From Nitrosospira multiformis (GTDB taxonomy: Bacteria; Pseudomonadota; Gammaproteobacteria; Burkholderiales; UBA11063): a stretch of DNA of 16,348 bases. Location: assembly GCA_020726205.1 (NCBI GenBank), contig DYTA01000012.1:1-16348 (forward strand), written 5' to 3'. Below are positions 5,574 to 14,488 of the stretch, piece by piece (positions within the stretch are counted from its first letter, which is position 1; the number at the start of each line of letters is the position of its first letter). The notes below the pieces were generated by a model. The model did not search any database, was not told the origin of the DNA, and saw nothing but the letters and a program-made list of their open reading frames with translations. A program made the translations under genes and the position numbers.

Positions 5574-8500
5574 TTATGATAAATTATTAAGATATAACTG
5601 TTGTAATTCAGTCAGTAAACGCTTAGTTGAAACTGGATACAAAGTGCGAATTTCCTGTGCAAATAACGAAATTCTTAATTCTTCAATTTTATATTTGAAA
5701 TCATATAGCTCTGAACTAATTACTTTGTGTTTTTGTTCTAATTCTTCGACATAATTATACCACTTATCGTAAACAAGGTTAATCTCCTCTGCAAGTTTTT
5801 GATCTTTTTGTGGCGATTTAGTAAACTTACTTACTCGACTAATCATTGCTAATAAATATCTTGGATAATTCAATAGAAAATTCCATTTAGTAAAACTTAA
5901 AAATTTAGGATAAATTAAATCATCGAGCTGTAAAATTATATCATCGTATAACTCATGGTTATTTATACTTCTTTTTAACTCTTGATAATATTTTGCAATC
6001 TGTTCTAGTGTTTTACCTAATTCCAGACTACACTCAGTAACAGCATGCTTCGATTGATCAATAATAAGCTTAAAATTATCAGCATTTTTTGGTAATGAGG
6101 TCGAAAGTGAAAGACTGATAGCGTGTACTAAGATATAATTACTAATTACAGAACTTAACTCATCTTGATTATAAACATCAATTAAAGCAAGAGCAATTAA
6201 AGTAAAATTAGCAATCTTCTTCTGATTTAAATATTTAGCTTGATCTTTTAACTGATATTTTACCAGCTGAATCATCCCACGCTTTGTACTTAATTTAGCC
6301 TTAGCTAAATCAGCCACTACTCCAAGAGTTATAGATGCATCAGGCTCAATAATTAAACTCATATAGCCATTTATTTTACTACCATTTGCACTTAATGTAA
6401 TATTTTGCAGTAAGTTAGTCATTTCAGGAATAAATTTAATCACGTTACGAACCTGCTGACTACTTGAATGCTTAACAATAATTTTACTTAGTGTAGGTGC
6501 TAATTCTAACTTAATCTGCTCTAAATTATCGCCAGTTGCAATAACTCGCTTTTTATCAACAATTCTAAAATGACAATTCAATTGTACTGGAAATTTAATA
6601 TTAATTAAATCAATATATTTAAGTTCCAAATTTTTTGTTGTTTTAGCATACGTGATAAATTGCTGAAATAAATTTATTGAAGTATCCGCAAAAGATAAGA
6701 AGTCGGTAATAAAACCTTGCTGAGGATTTAGCTGTAAACGTTGATTTTTAGGTAATGATTTAATCAAATAGGCTAATTTATCACGAATCATACCAGGTAC
6801 TAACCAAACAAACGGTTCTGATTGAATAATACTTAATTTATTCAAATCAATTAAAGCAACTAATCCATCCTCATTACTATCATGATCAAAAATATATTTT
6901 AAATTGATCTCTTGACCACTTAAATATAATTTATCAGGATAAAGTTCCAAATGTTGCTGAGAAACACTCAACCGTTTAATAAATTCATCTTGATTTATGC
7001 TTAGCTTATTGGGATTTAATTGCAAAAACTGTTCTAAGCTTGGTCGATCTACTATATCAGGACTTAAATTTGCTTGATAAAAGTTAAATAATTCATCATC
7101 AATTAATGCTAAGGATGTTCTTAATTTATCCTCTAACTTCTCTAATTCCTTAATTACTTTATGGTTATGTTCAATAAAAGAATAGCTTTTACCTAAATTT
7201 TCTGCAACCATTCCTTCACGAATCATAATTTCTTGTGACTTTGATACATCAATTCGACCAAATGATACCTTCTGTTGATGGATTAATAGACCAAATAGTA
7301 ATGCAGACTTAGTTGCAACAACTTCCCCTCTCTTAGCATCCCAGTATGCCACGCTATAAGTAAATTTATACAAATGATTAGCAATCCCATTTAACCATAA
7401 TGGCTCAATATATGCACAGTTTCTTGCGTATAAACGAGTAGTTTCCACTAAGTTAGCTGTTACGATCCATTTACTCTGACTTAAATTTAATGATGGATGT
7501 AGATAAAATTTACGTCCATTAGTGCTGAGATAATAATTTTCAACTAAATCTTTTTGTCCAATATTTACAACAAACCCGCACAAAATTGCGCTATGTAGTT
7601 GCTGATAACTACAATCAGTATTATTTTCTTTAGCTCCCAAACCAAACATTGTTTCTTTTAGTTGGCGATGTAGCTCGTGCCACTCTCTTAATCTAGTTAA
7701 AGATACAAATTGTTTATGACACATTTCTAACAATTTTTTATTTGATTTTTTATGCATTAATTGCTCATGATACCATTTCCATAAATTTAGTATCTGCATA
7801 AATTCAGACTGCTTATCACTCCAAATACTATGTCTTTCTCTAGCTAACTGTTGCTGTTCCATTGGAAAATCACGTGGGTCTTGGATTGCTAAAAAAGAAA
7901 CAACAATTAAAGCTTCTCGTAAACAACTAAATTTTTCAGTTGCCGCTAATAAAATTCGGGCTAATTGCACATCAATTGGAATATTAGATAATTTATGACC
8001 TAAACTTGTTACTCGATTATTAATATCAATAGCACCAACCTGATATAGAGTCCTAAATCCATCATTAAATGCTTTAGGCTCAGGTTTATCTAAAAATGGA
8101 AAATTAGCTGGATCACCCAAATTTAAACTTAATAAACGAAGCACTACATTAGCTAAATTACTACGCAGAAGTTCTGGCTCTGTAAATTTACGACGTAAAT
8201 TAAACTCTTGCTCACTAAATAATCTTACACACAACCCATGTCCAATTCGTCCAGCTCGACCTGCTCGTTGCCTACTTGAAGCTTGACTAATCGTTTCAAC
8301 TTGAAGCTGTTCAACTCGGTTACGCAAACTATATCTTTTTACACGAGCAAGACCGCTATCAATTACAAATTTAATACCAGGTATTGTTAATGAAGTTTCA
8401 GCAACATTAGTCGCTAAAATAATTTTTATTCTGCCACTATTATTAAAAATAAGACTTTGTTCATCATTATTTTGTCTAGAAAATAGCGGTAAAAGTTCGT

Positions 8501-9428
8501 AACGTTTTAATTCAGTTCTTTTTAAATAATTAAGACATTGCTTAATTTCACGTTCTCCAGGTAAAAAAATTAAACCATTACCTTGCTCTACATCTAAAGC
8601 TGCTTGAATAGCTTGATAAATTGCCTGATTCAAACTAACATCTTCTTCAAGGTCATATAATGGTTGATAAATAATATCAACAGGATATGTTTTACCACTA
8701 ACACTAACAACAGGCGCACCAGAAAAAAAATTAGCTAATTTATCATCTTCTAATGTTGCTGAAGTAATGATTATTTTTAAATCATTTCTTCTTTGAACTA
8801 ATTGCTTTAAATATCCTAAAATAAAATCAATATTTAAGCTCCGTTCATGAACTTCATCAATAATTAATGCTGAATATTGAAGCAATAATTTATCAGTTTG
8901 AATTTCTTGCAACAAAATACCATCTGTCATTAATTTAATTGCTGTATTTGGACTAGTGCGATCATGAAATCGCATTTTATAACCAACCAAATTGTGTTCA
9001 TTACCAGAAAACTGACCTAACTCTTGCCCAATTCGAGAGGCCAAAGATTTAGCCGCTATCCTTCTAGGTTGGGTATGACCAATTAATCCAGTTTCTCCAT
9101 AACCTAGCTCCAGTAGTATTTTAGGTAACTGTGTTGTTTTTCCTGAACCTGTTTCTCCACAAACTAAGATAATCTGATGTTCTTGAATTGCCTTTTTGAT
9201 AATTAACGCATCACGACTAACAGGTAGTTCACTAGGATATACTATTTTACAGCTTTTAATTAAGTTGGAACGATGTTTTAAGTTATCCAGATGTTTTTCG
9301 ATTTTTTCATATAATTTATTATACCCTATACTAGTACTCTGAATTTTTTTTAACTGATTTAGCCACAATGAACTATATGTACATGGATTTTGTTTAATCT
9401 TATTAATAAGTTGTGCAGTATTTATCAT
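5574..9428 (-). CDS. hrpA: ATP-dependent RNA helicase HrpA (DEAH/RHA family)
   Basis: Large cytoplasmic RNA helicase, 1284 residues (E. coli HrpA: 1300). In E. coli HrpA uses ATP to act on mRNA in collided ribosomes and has been linked to ribosome rescue. Domains: a variable N-terminal 65 residues; RecA1 with Walker A GETGSGKT (91-98), PRRIAA (121-126), the helicase box DEVH (191-194, where DEAH is usual) and SAT (223-225); RecA2 with NVAETSLTIPG and QRAGRAGR (387-394); then HA2/winged-helix and OB regions (about 420-700) and a long C-terminal DUF3418 region (about 700-1284) specific to bacterial HrpA. The ATG at 9428 has only a weak GATGAT upstream. No frameshift is visible. nagB follows 10 nt later, an unusual partnership. 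Confidence 0.96.
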   Translation of the reverse strand: MINTAQLINKIKQNPCTYSSLWLNQLKKIQSTSIGYNKLYEKIEKHLDNLKHRSNLIKSCKIVYPSELPVSRDALIIKKAIQEHQIILVCGETGSGKTTQLPKILLELGYGETGLIGHTQPRRIAAKSLASRIGQELGQFSGNEHNLVGYKMRFHDRTSPNTAIKLMTDGILLQEIQTDKLLLQYSALIIDEVHERSLNIDFILGYLKQLVQRRNDLKIIITSATLEDDKLANFFSGAPVVSVSGKTYPVDIIYQPLYDLEEDVSLNQAIYQAIQAALDVEQGNGLIFLPGEREIKQCLNYLKRTELKRYELLPLFSRQNNDEQSLIFNNSGRIKIILATNVAETSLTIPGIKFVIDSGLARVKRYSLRNRVEQLQVETISQASSRQRAGRAGRIGHGLCVRLFSEQEFNLRRKFTEPELLRSNLANVVLRLLSLNLGDPANFPFLDKPEPKAFNDGFRTLYQVGAIDINNRVTSLGHKLSNIPIDVQLARILLAATEKFSCLREALIVVSFLAIQDPRDFPMEQQQLARERHSIWSDKQSEFMQILNLWKWYHEQLMHKKSNKKLLEMCHKQFVSLTRLREWHELHRQLKETMFGLGAKENNTDCSYQQLHSAILCGFVVNIGQKDLVENYYLSTNGRKFYLHPSLNLSQSKWIVTANLVETTRLYARNCAYIEPLWLNGIANHLYKFTYSVAYWDAKRGEVVATKSALLFGLLIHQQKVSFGRIDVSKSQEIMIREGMVAENLGKSYSFIEHNHKVIKELEKLEDKLRTSLALIDDELFNFYQANLSPDIVDRPSLEQFLQLNPNKLSINQDEFIKRLSVSQQHLELYPDKLYLSGQEINLKYIFDHDSNEDGLVALIDLNKLSIIQSEPFVWLVPGMIRDKLAYLIKSLPKNQRLQLNPQQGFITDFLSFADTSINLFQQFITYAKTTKNLELKYIDLINIKFPVQLNCHFRIVDKKRVIATGDNLEQIKLELAPTLSKIIVKHSSSQQVRNVIKFIPEMTNLLQNITLSANGSKINGYMSLIIEPDASITLGVVADLAKAKLSTKRGMIQLVKYQLKDQAKYLNQKKIANFTLIALALIDVYNQDELSSVISNYILVHAISLSLSTSLPKNADNFKLIIDQSKHAVTECSLELGKTLEQIAKYYQELKRSINNHELYDDIILQLDDLIYPKFLSFTKWNFLLNYPRYLLAMISRVSKFTKSPQKDQKLAEEINLVYDKWYNYVEELEQKHKVISSELYDFKYKIEELRISLFAQEIRTLYPVSTKRLLTELQQLYLNNLS

Positions 9429-9450
9429 CTTTTAATCATTTTTAAATAAC

Positions 9451-9479
9451 ATAATAGAAAAGCTTCACTTTCTAGTGAA
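9451..9479 (-). promoter_or_regulatory. Possible promoter for hrpA, overlapping the upstream terminator
   Basis: On the minus strand TTCACT (9479-9474) lies 17 nt before TATTAT (9456-9451). Each box matches the sigma-70 consensus at four or five of six positions. The predicted start near 9444 gives a leader of only about 16 nt. The -35 falls within the second part of the terminator hairpin. It is the best candidate in the 65-nt gap, but AT-rich DNA gives such matches by chance. Confidence 0.3.
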
Positions 9480-9481
9480 GC
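9462..9481 (-). terminator. Intrinsic terminator of the envelope/MCE operon
   Basis: A perfect 8-bp stem, GCTTCACT (9481-9474 on the minus strand) and AGTGAAGC (9469-9462), around the tetraloop AGAA, followed by TTTTCTATT. It lies 12 nt past the stop of the auxiliary lipoprotein gene and separates the MCE operon from hrpA. Confidence 0.8.
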
Positions 9482-9493
9482 CATTTTTGAAAC

Positions 9494-10123
9494 TCATTTA
9501 GTTTTTTGCTGTAACCATGGGACTAGTTGATTATTGTATTTAGTCAACAAACTGCTTACAGCTTGAGCATAAGCGATTGGACTTACTTCAGTTGACTCTT
9601 TTTGATCAAATAAGAATGCACCAATTACCTTGTTATTATCCATTTGTACTAATTCAGTTCCAATTATTAAATGAGCATAAGAGGTGTCATCCTTATTTAA
9701 TCCAACTTCTTCTCGCACTCCAATTAAAATTGACGACAAACGATAATTTGCATCTGCCAAAGAATTTATACCAACCATATTTTTAAAAGTACATGATGTC
9801 GCAATTTTTTTAGCTACTTCTTGTGTCATCATATCGGTTACAGACGTTGCCCACTGACTATAACCATAACTATTTAACTCGTACGGATTATTAGTGTAGA
9901 ACATTTTATTAGTATCATAAGGTGGGTAAGCCGTCATTTTAGCAACATATAGTACGTTATCATTTTGAGTAGACGGACACTCAGATTGTTGATAATTAAT
10001 TTGACTATCGATAATTGTAAAATTTTCAACCGGACGTTGCTTAATTGGTCCAAACAAAGAACCGCAACCTGCTAAACTTAAACTAGTAATTAACCAGATA
10101 AGTGGATTTTTAAGTTGTTTCAT
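9494..10123 (-). CDS. ABC-type transport auxiliary lipoprotein (PqiC-like) of the MCE system
   Basis: Lipoprotein of 209 residues. The signal peptide ends in the lipobox LAGC (17-20); Gly follows the Cys, with no Asp at +2, so outer-membrane sorting by Lol is expected. The mature part has the features of the ABC_trans_aux/PqiC group: an early FTIID strand, a region YGYSQWATSVTDMM resembling the conserved tyrosine/tryptophan segment, and a C-terminal helix ending near LVPWL. In PqiC, Let and related MCE systems this lipoprotein provides the outer-membrane end of the lipid path. The start is 1 nt past the MCE stop, and its GGAG lies inside the end of the MCE gene. It is last in the operon, before a terminator. 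Sequence conservation is low in this family; position in the operon carries much of the assignment. Confidence 0.75.
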   Translation of the reverse strand: MKQLKNPLIWLITSLSLAGCGSLFGPIKQRPVENFTIIDSQINYQQSECPSTQNDNVLYVAKMTAYPPYDTNKMFYTNNPYELNSYGYSQWATSVTDMMTQEVAKKIATSCTFKNMVGINSLADANYRLSSILIGVREEVGLNKDDTSYAHLIIGTELVQMDNNKVIGAFLFDQKESTEVSPIAYAQAVSSLLTKYNNQLVPWLQQKTK

Positions 10124-10124
10124 A

Positions 10125-11030
10125 TTATTCTCCTAGTCCTGCTTTAGGTGTTGACTTACCACGTACTAATGCAGATGGGTTTTGATTGATAGTTTGTAAT
10201 AATTCATTTAATTGTGCTGAAATTTGATTCATATTTGACACAGTTTGATTCACATTAGGCAACAAAACACCATTTATATTACGTAATGTATTATTGTTTA
10301 CATTATTCATAACTTTATCAAAAGTAGCACTATTTTGCTGTAACGATTTAGATAAAACTGATAGTTGAATTATTGCATCATTTAAACTCTTAGTATTTTC
10401 ATTAACATTATTTAACACTTCACCAACTTTACCAACAGAACTCGCAATACTACTAGATTGACTAGCTACTGCAGAAGTAACTTTATCAAGGTTTGCAATA
10501 ATCGATGACATATGTTGAATATTTTTATTATCAAGCAAATTTTTCATTTGATCAGAAACCTGATCTATATTTTGACTAATATTTTGAGCTTGTTCAGTTA
10601 AATTAGTTAAGAATGATTGTTTGGCTGGTATTTCAGGATATGGTTCACTATTATGTGGCTGAACTACTGTAAATTTAGTTTTCGGAGTTAATGTTAAAGC
10701 TATGTACGACATACCCGTAACACCTTGAGCTTTTATAGTAGCATAAGTTGCAGTTGTAATATTAACACCTTGCGTCACATCTAGATACACATAAATATTA
10801 CGTGGGTCTTGATTATCCAATTCGATTTTTTGAACTTTGCCAACTTCTACTCCATTATACTTCACAACAGAATTAGTTGTTACACCATCGACAGCTTCAT
10901 TAAAAGTAACTCGATATATATCATAATTTTTACGACTAGCCGCAGAAAACCAAAGCAAAATTGCTACAATTAAACCTATACCAACTAAAACAAAAGTTCC
11001 TACGACTAGATACTGACCTTTATTTTTCAT
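10125..11030 (-). CDS. MlaD/MCE-domain lipid transport protein
   Basis: Protein of 301 residues with one N-terminal transmembrane helix (about 8-28), which anchors it in the inner membrane, and a periplasmic MCE domain (about 38-115): VDGVTTNSVVKYNGVEVGKVQKIEL, then IKAQGVTGMSYIALTL. Residues 140-290 are predicted to be largely helical/coiled-coil and rich in Asn, Gln and Ser, ending in NQNPSALVRGK, a motif common at the end of this MCE group. MCE proteins form hexameric rings or tubes that carry phospholipids between the membranes; the long helical tail may form a channel extension, as in other single-MCE proteins. It overlaps the ATPase gene by 1 nt (TAATG). It is longer than E. coli MlaD (183 residues), closer to the organisation of STAS-MlaE-linked systems. 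Confidence 0.93.
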   Translation of the reverse strand: MKNKGQYLVVGTFVLVGIGLIVAILLWFSAASRKNYDIYRVTFNEAVDGVTTNSVVKYNGVEVGKVQKIELDNQDPRNIYVYLDVTQGVNITTATYATIKAQGVTGMSYIALTLTPKTKFTVVQPHNSEPYPEIPAKQSFLTNLTEQAQNISQNIDQVSDQMKNLLDNKNIQHMSSIIANLDKVTSAVASQSSSIASSVGKVGEVLNNVNENTKSLNDAIIQLSVLSKSLQQNSATFDKVMNNVNNNTLRNINGVLLPNVNQTVSNMNQISAQLNELLQTINQNPSALVRGKSTPKAGLGE

Positions 11031-11839
11031 TAATTATTTCCCTTTACATTTTGTGTATAATATGCTTTAGATATTTTACCTCGTGTCCCATTAAAATATT
11101 GATACAAATCTGGAATATCAGGACGATTAGAAGCATTCAAAACTGTATCATGTAATGTAACTTGTTTATTACTTAGATAAACAATTTCATCACTAGTATG
11201 CCAAATAGAGTCTAAATCATGAGTTATCATTATTACCGTTAATCCAAGCTGTTGTTGTAAATTAAGCATTAACTCATCAAAAGAAGCAGCGCTATTCGGA
11301 TCTAAACCTGCAGTAGGTTCATCTAAGAATAAAACCCTAGGGTCTAGTGCTAAAGTTCTAGCCAAAGCAACACGCTTTTGCATACCAGGACTAATTTCTT
11401 TAGGGTATTTATTATAAGCAACTTCTTTTAAACCTGTTAATCTTAATTTTTGGTAAGCTAATTCACGAACCATAGAATAAGAAAAGTCTGTATACTCTAG
11501 TAATGGAAACATTACGTTTTCTAAAACAGTATTTGAGTTATATAATGCACCCTGTTGAAACATCATACTCATTTGGCTTAGAACTCGTTTTGTATAAGGA
11601 TCTTCTAAATCATATGTAGAAATTTTTTCGCCCATGAGATAAATTTCACCACATGTAATTGGTTGCAACATCAGTATTTCACGAATTAAAGTTGTTTTGC
11701 CACAACCACTAGCACCAATAATAGTAACAATACGATTTGGGTAAATAGTAAGATCTAAATCTTTATGAATCCATTCATCAAAAAATTTAGTACCAAGCTT
11801 ACGAATTTCAATAATTGGTTGTTCGTTATTAATACGCAT
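11030..11839 (-). CDS. ABC transporter ATPase of the MCE system (MlaF-like)
   Basis: Nucleotide-binding subunit of 269 residues that powers the MlaE-type permease on the cytoplasmic side. Walker A is GASGCGKT (42-49), the Q-loop is MMFQQGALYNS (Q95), the signature is ISPGM (149-153), Walker B is VLFLDEP (D173, E174), the D-loop is AGLDPNSA, and the H-loop is ITHDL (H207). FQQGALYNSNTVLENVMFPL closely resembles the MlaF group, where QxGALF/Y is typical. The signature normally reads LSGGM; here Pro replaces the first Gly (codon CCT). Overlaps by 1 nt with both the permease before it and the MCE gene after it suggest tight coupling. The substrate is inferred to be phospholipid from the family, not from this sequence. 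Confidence 0.94.
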   Translation of the reverse strand: MRINNEQPIIEIRKLGTKFFDEWIHKDLDLTIYPNRIVTIIGASGCGKTTLIREILMLQPITCGEIYLMGEKISTYDLEDPYTKRVLSQMSMMFQQGALYNSNTVLENVMFPLLEYTDFSYSMVRELAYQKLRLTGLKEVAYNKYPKEISPGMQKRVALARTLALDPRVLFLDEPTAGLDPNSAASFDELMLNLQQQLGLTVIMITHDLDSIWHTSDEIVYLSNKQVTLHDTVLNASNRPDIPDLYQYFNGTRGKISKAYYTQNVKGNN

Positions 11840-12990
11840 TATTTAATCCCCAAACCTTTGAATATTATAGCAAATAAAGCATCGACCACAATAATCAAAC
11901 ATATTGAAATTACTACACTTCTAGTTGTTTGAATACCAACACTATCAGCACTAGATTTTACTTTAAATCCACAAAAACATCCTACCATACCAATAATCCA
12001 AGCAAAGAATACGCTTTTTAATATTCCAATCCAAAAATTATTAATAGATACATTACCTTGCATTCTTTCAATAAATAAAGAAAAATCTATTCCTAATAGC
12101 GGTCCAGCAAACAACATACCTCCAAACATACTAGCTACATCTGCTAACATGGTTAAAATTGGTAATGACACTAATAGACCGATAATTTGTGGCATAACTA
12201 GGCGGCGCACAGGAGATATTCCCATAGTCTGTAAAGCATCAATTTCTTCTTGAACTTTCATTGTACCCAATGATGCAGTAATTGCTGATCCAGTTCGCCC
12301 CGCAATTATGATTGCCGTTAATAATGGAGTAACCTCTCGAAGCAAGGAAATTCCCAAAAAATTTACCACATATACATTTGCCCCATAAGTCACAAACTGT
12401 GGAGCCATTTGGTAAGTTAAATTTACACCAATTAAAAAACACAATGACGAAGTAATTAAAATACCCTTTAAACCTGCATTAGAAACAGTATCAGCAATAC
12501 CTTTAACATATAATGGATATTCACGCTTAAACAGAGTTGCTAGGGTATAACATAATTGACCAAAAAAAGATATTAGTTGTAATGTTGTATGACCAAAATC
12601 AACAGTTAGATTAGTAATTTTTTCAATAGCTGTTTGATGAACGATCTCATTAACAATACTATTTTTTTCAAGTTGAATACCTTGAGTTAAATCAAATAAT
12701 TTTTGGTCTTCCAAAATCAGATTTACAGCGGTTACTTTGCTACCTAATTGAGTTAAACAATCACATAATTTATGTAAGAAATATGCACCTGTAGTATCAA
12801 TTCTTTTAATCTCAAGTCCATCAATTAACCAATTTTGTTTATTAATTGAATCAACTATATTGAGAATATTTTCATTAATTGAAACCCATGTCCACTCGCC
12901 ACTCAGGATAATTTTATTTTCTGCAGGAATAACTTCAATAGTTGCGAATGAAATTTTTTTCCGATTATTTTCGGTCATTTTTTTATACAT
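11839..12990 (-). CDS. STAS-MlaE fusion permease of the MCE/ABC lipid transporter
   Basis: Inner-membrane permease of 383 residues. An N-terminal cytoplasmic STAS domain (about 15-103; IKRIDTTGAYFL is its core motif) is fused to an MlaE domain (about 130-383) with several membrane segments. The conserved loop GRTGSAITASLGTMKVQEEIDAL, then TMGISPVRRLVMPQ, is diagnostic of MlaE and contacts the ATPase. In E. coli Mla the STAS part is a separate protein, MlaB; here both functions are in one chain, a known architecture for one group of MCE transporters. First gene of the four-gene module, 70 nt after pssA. The start at 12990 has only a weak TAAG upstream; ATG 12978 is an alternative with no visible Shine-Dalgarno. 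Confidence 0.93.
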   Translation of the reverse strand: MYKKMTENNRKKISFATIEVIPAENKIILSGEWTWVSINENILNIVDSINKQNWLIDGLEIKRIDTTGAYFLHKLCDCLTQLGSKVTAVNLILEDQKLFDLTQGIQLEKNSIVNEIVHQTAIEKITNLTVDFGHTTLQLISFFGQLCYTLATLFKREYPLYVKGIADTVSNAGLKGILITSSLCFLIGVNLTYQMAPQFVTYGANVYVVNFLGISLLREVTPLLTAIIIAGRTGSAITASLGTMKVQEEIDALQTMGISPVRRLVMPQIIGLLVSLPILTMLADVASMFGGMLFAGPLLGIDFSLFIERMQGNVSINNFWIGILKSVFFAWIIGMVGCFCGFKVKSSADSVGIQTTRSVVISICLIIVVDALFAIIFKGLGIK

Positions 12991-13015
12991 AATTTACTTA
13001 CTAAAATTACAAATC

Positions 13016-13024
13016 ATAATATCA
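13016..13024 (-). promoter_or_regulatory. Possible extended -10 promoter for the MCE operon
   Basis: The 70-nt gap after pssA holds TGATATTAT on the minus strand, an extended -10 (TGn followed by TATTAT). No good -35 is visible at 17 nt (ACATGT). No terminator follows pssA, so the module may be transcribed both from upstream and from here. Weak evidence. Confidence 0.3.
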
Positions 13025-13060
13025 TTAACTTTTAAATAACATGTAATAGTTATGAAACAT

Positions 13061-13816
13061 CTATTTTGTAGCTATTTCATCATTTAATTTATTTCGGTAT
13101 CCAATTCTAAAGATCCAAAATAAATAACTAACAAAAGTATATAATGCAAAAAAGCTATAAAGTACAAATTCAGGATAATAAAACAATAAAATTAAAATAC
13201 CTAAAAATACTAGTAGAGCTCTAAATGGAGCAGTTTGGTGAAAATGAAATTCTTTAAAACTGTAAAATTTCACATTACTTACCATAGAAATAGCCGCAAT
13301 CAAAGTTATAATTAAACCACCTAGAATAACTAGATAATGACTAAAATGATATTCAGCACAAAGATAAACATAACCTACAACTAAAGCTGCTGCTGATGGA
13401 GAAGGCATACCTTGAAAATATTTTTTATCAACTACACCTATCATAACATTAAATCGTGCTAAACGAAGACCTGCACAAGCGCAATAGACAAAAGAAATCA
13501 ACCAACCTATTTTACCAAATGAATGTAGCCCCCAATTAAAAACAATCATTGCTGGAGCTGCACCAAAACATACCATATCAGCCAAACTGTCCAGCTCTGC
13601 TCCAAATGGTGATGATGTATGAGTCATACGAGCAACCCTACCATCAAGACTATCCAGAATCATTGAAAATAAGATAGCAATTCCAGCATGATAGAAGTTT
13701 CCGCTAATCGATTGAACCATTGCATAAAAGCCACAAAACATTGAACTCAAAGTAATCATGCTTGGTAACAAGTAAATTGGTGAACCTTTTGCTCTAGGTG
13801 TATTTGAAGTAGCCAT
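13061..13816 (-). CDS. pssA: CDP-diacylglycerol-serine O-phosphatidyltransferase
   Basis: Integral inner-membrane enzyme of 251 residues that makes phosphatidylserine from CDP-diacylglycerol and serine; Psd then decarboxylates it to phosphatidylethanolamine. The CDP-alcohol phosphotransferase motif is complete: D58-G59-x2-A62-R63-x8-G72-x3-D76-x3-D80, in LDGRVARM and FGAELDSLAD. About six to eight hydrophobic segments follow through the chain, and the C-terminus is a basic cytoplasmic tail. This is the multi-membrane PssA type (as in Bacillus and many Proteobacteria), not the peripheral PLD-like PssA of E. coli. It starts 3 nt after the psd stop, so the two genes that make phosphatidylethanolamine are coupled. 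Confidence 0.95.
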   Translation of the reverse strand: MATSNTPRAKGSPIYLLPSMITLSSMFCGFYAMVQSISGNFYHAGIAILFSMILDSLDGRVARMTHTSSPFGAELDSLADMVCFGAAPAMIVFNWGLHSFGKIGWLISFVYCACAGLRLARFNVMIGVVDKKYFQGMPSPSAAALVVGYVYLCAEYHFSHYLVILGGLIITLIAAISMVSNVKFYSFKEFHFHQTAPFRALLVFLGILILLFYYPEFVLYSFFALYTFVSYLFWIFRIGYRNKLNDEIATK

Positions 13817-13819
13817 ATA

Positions 13820-14464
13820 TTAATCAATCTTAGCTAGAATCGTCTCTGTTGCTTTCACTTTTTGACCAATACTAACCAATGGTGTTGCAGAAACGGGTAA
13901 ATAAACATCTACACGAGAACCAAAGCGAATAAAACCATATCTTTCACCACGCTTCAATAAATCACCTGGTTTAGTATAACATAAAATACGTCTCGCTATT
14001 AATCCTGCAACTTGAACAAAAGTAATTTTTTGACCACTTGCTAATCTAACTATAACTGCATTTCGCTCATTTTCTGTAGAGGCTTTATCAAAGTCAGCAT
14101 TTACAAATTTACCAGCAAAATATTGAACATCTAGTACTTGACCATCAACTGGAGAACGATTCGAGTGAACATTAAAAACATTCATAAAGACACTAATTTT
14201 TAATGCGGCAACATTCTGATATGCATCATGAGTTTCCTCGATTGCAATAATTTTGCCATCTGCTGGAGAAAGAACAACATTAGGATCCTGAGGTATTGTA
14301 CGGGCAGGATCACGGAAAAATTGAACAACAAATGCAGCAATAATAATAAATGGCAATGCGGCTACAATATTTGTAAGCCACAACACAAATATAGCAATAC
14401 CTACGCTAATAGCGATAAAAGACCAACCTTCTTTTGCAAACGATGGATGTGGATAATGTTTCAA
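13820..14464 (-). CDS. psd: Phosphatidylserine decarboxylase proenzyme, short form (TTG start)
   Basis: Enzyme of 214 residues that decarboxylates phosphatidylserine to phosphatidylethanolamine at the inner membrane. The N-terminal region carries two hydrophobic segments (about 14-31 and 33-49), followed by FFRDPAR, SPADGKI (D69), [17 protein letters not shown] (H100) and the self-cleavage site FGS (G182-S183), where Ser becomes the pyruvoyl cofactor of the alpha chain. The short length and the FGSRVD site mark the PSD-A-like form found next to pssA in many alpha- and betaproteobacteria, rather than the about 320-residue LGST enzyme of E. coli. The start codon is TTG (14464-14462), supported by AGGAG 7 nt upstream and the family start [13 protein letters not shown]. 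It follows the PBP gene by 24 nt. Confidence 0.95.
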   Translation of the reverse strand: MKHYPHPSFAKEGWSFIAISVGIAIFVLWLTNIVAALPFIIIAAFVVQFFRDPARTIPQDPNVVLSPADGKIIAIEETHDAYQNVAALKISVFMNVFNVHSNRSPVDGQVLDVQYFAGKFVNADFDKASTENERNAVIVRLASGQKITFVQVAGLIARRILCYTKPGDLLKRGERYGFIRFGSRVDVYLPVSATPLVSIGQKVKATETILAKID

Positions 14465-14488
14465 GTTACGACTCCTACTTAAATAAAA

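Noticed and set aside
12239..12442. Minus-strand 67-codon frame inside the MlaE permease gene
   Set aside because: It is in another frame within the most conserved part of the permease and has no family resemblance, so it is an overlap artefact.
14228..14482. Plus-strand open frame opposite psd (84 codons)
   Set aside because: It lies antisense to the conserved start of psd and contains no signal peptide or known motif.
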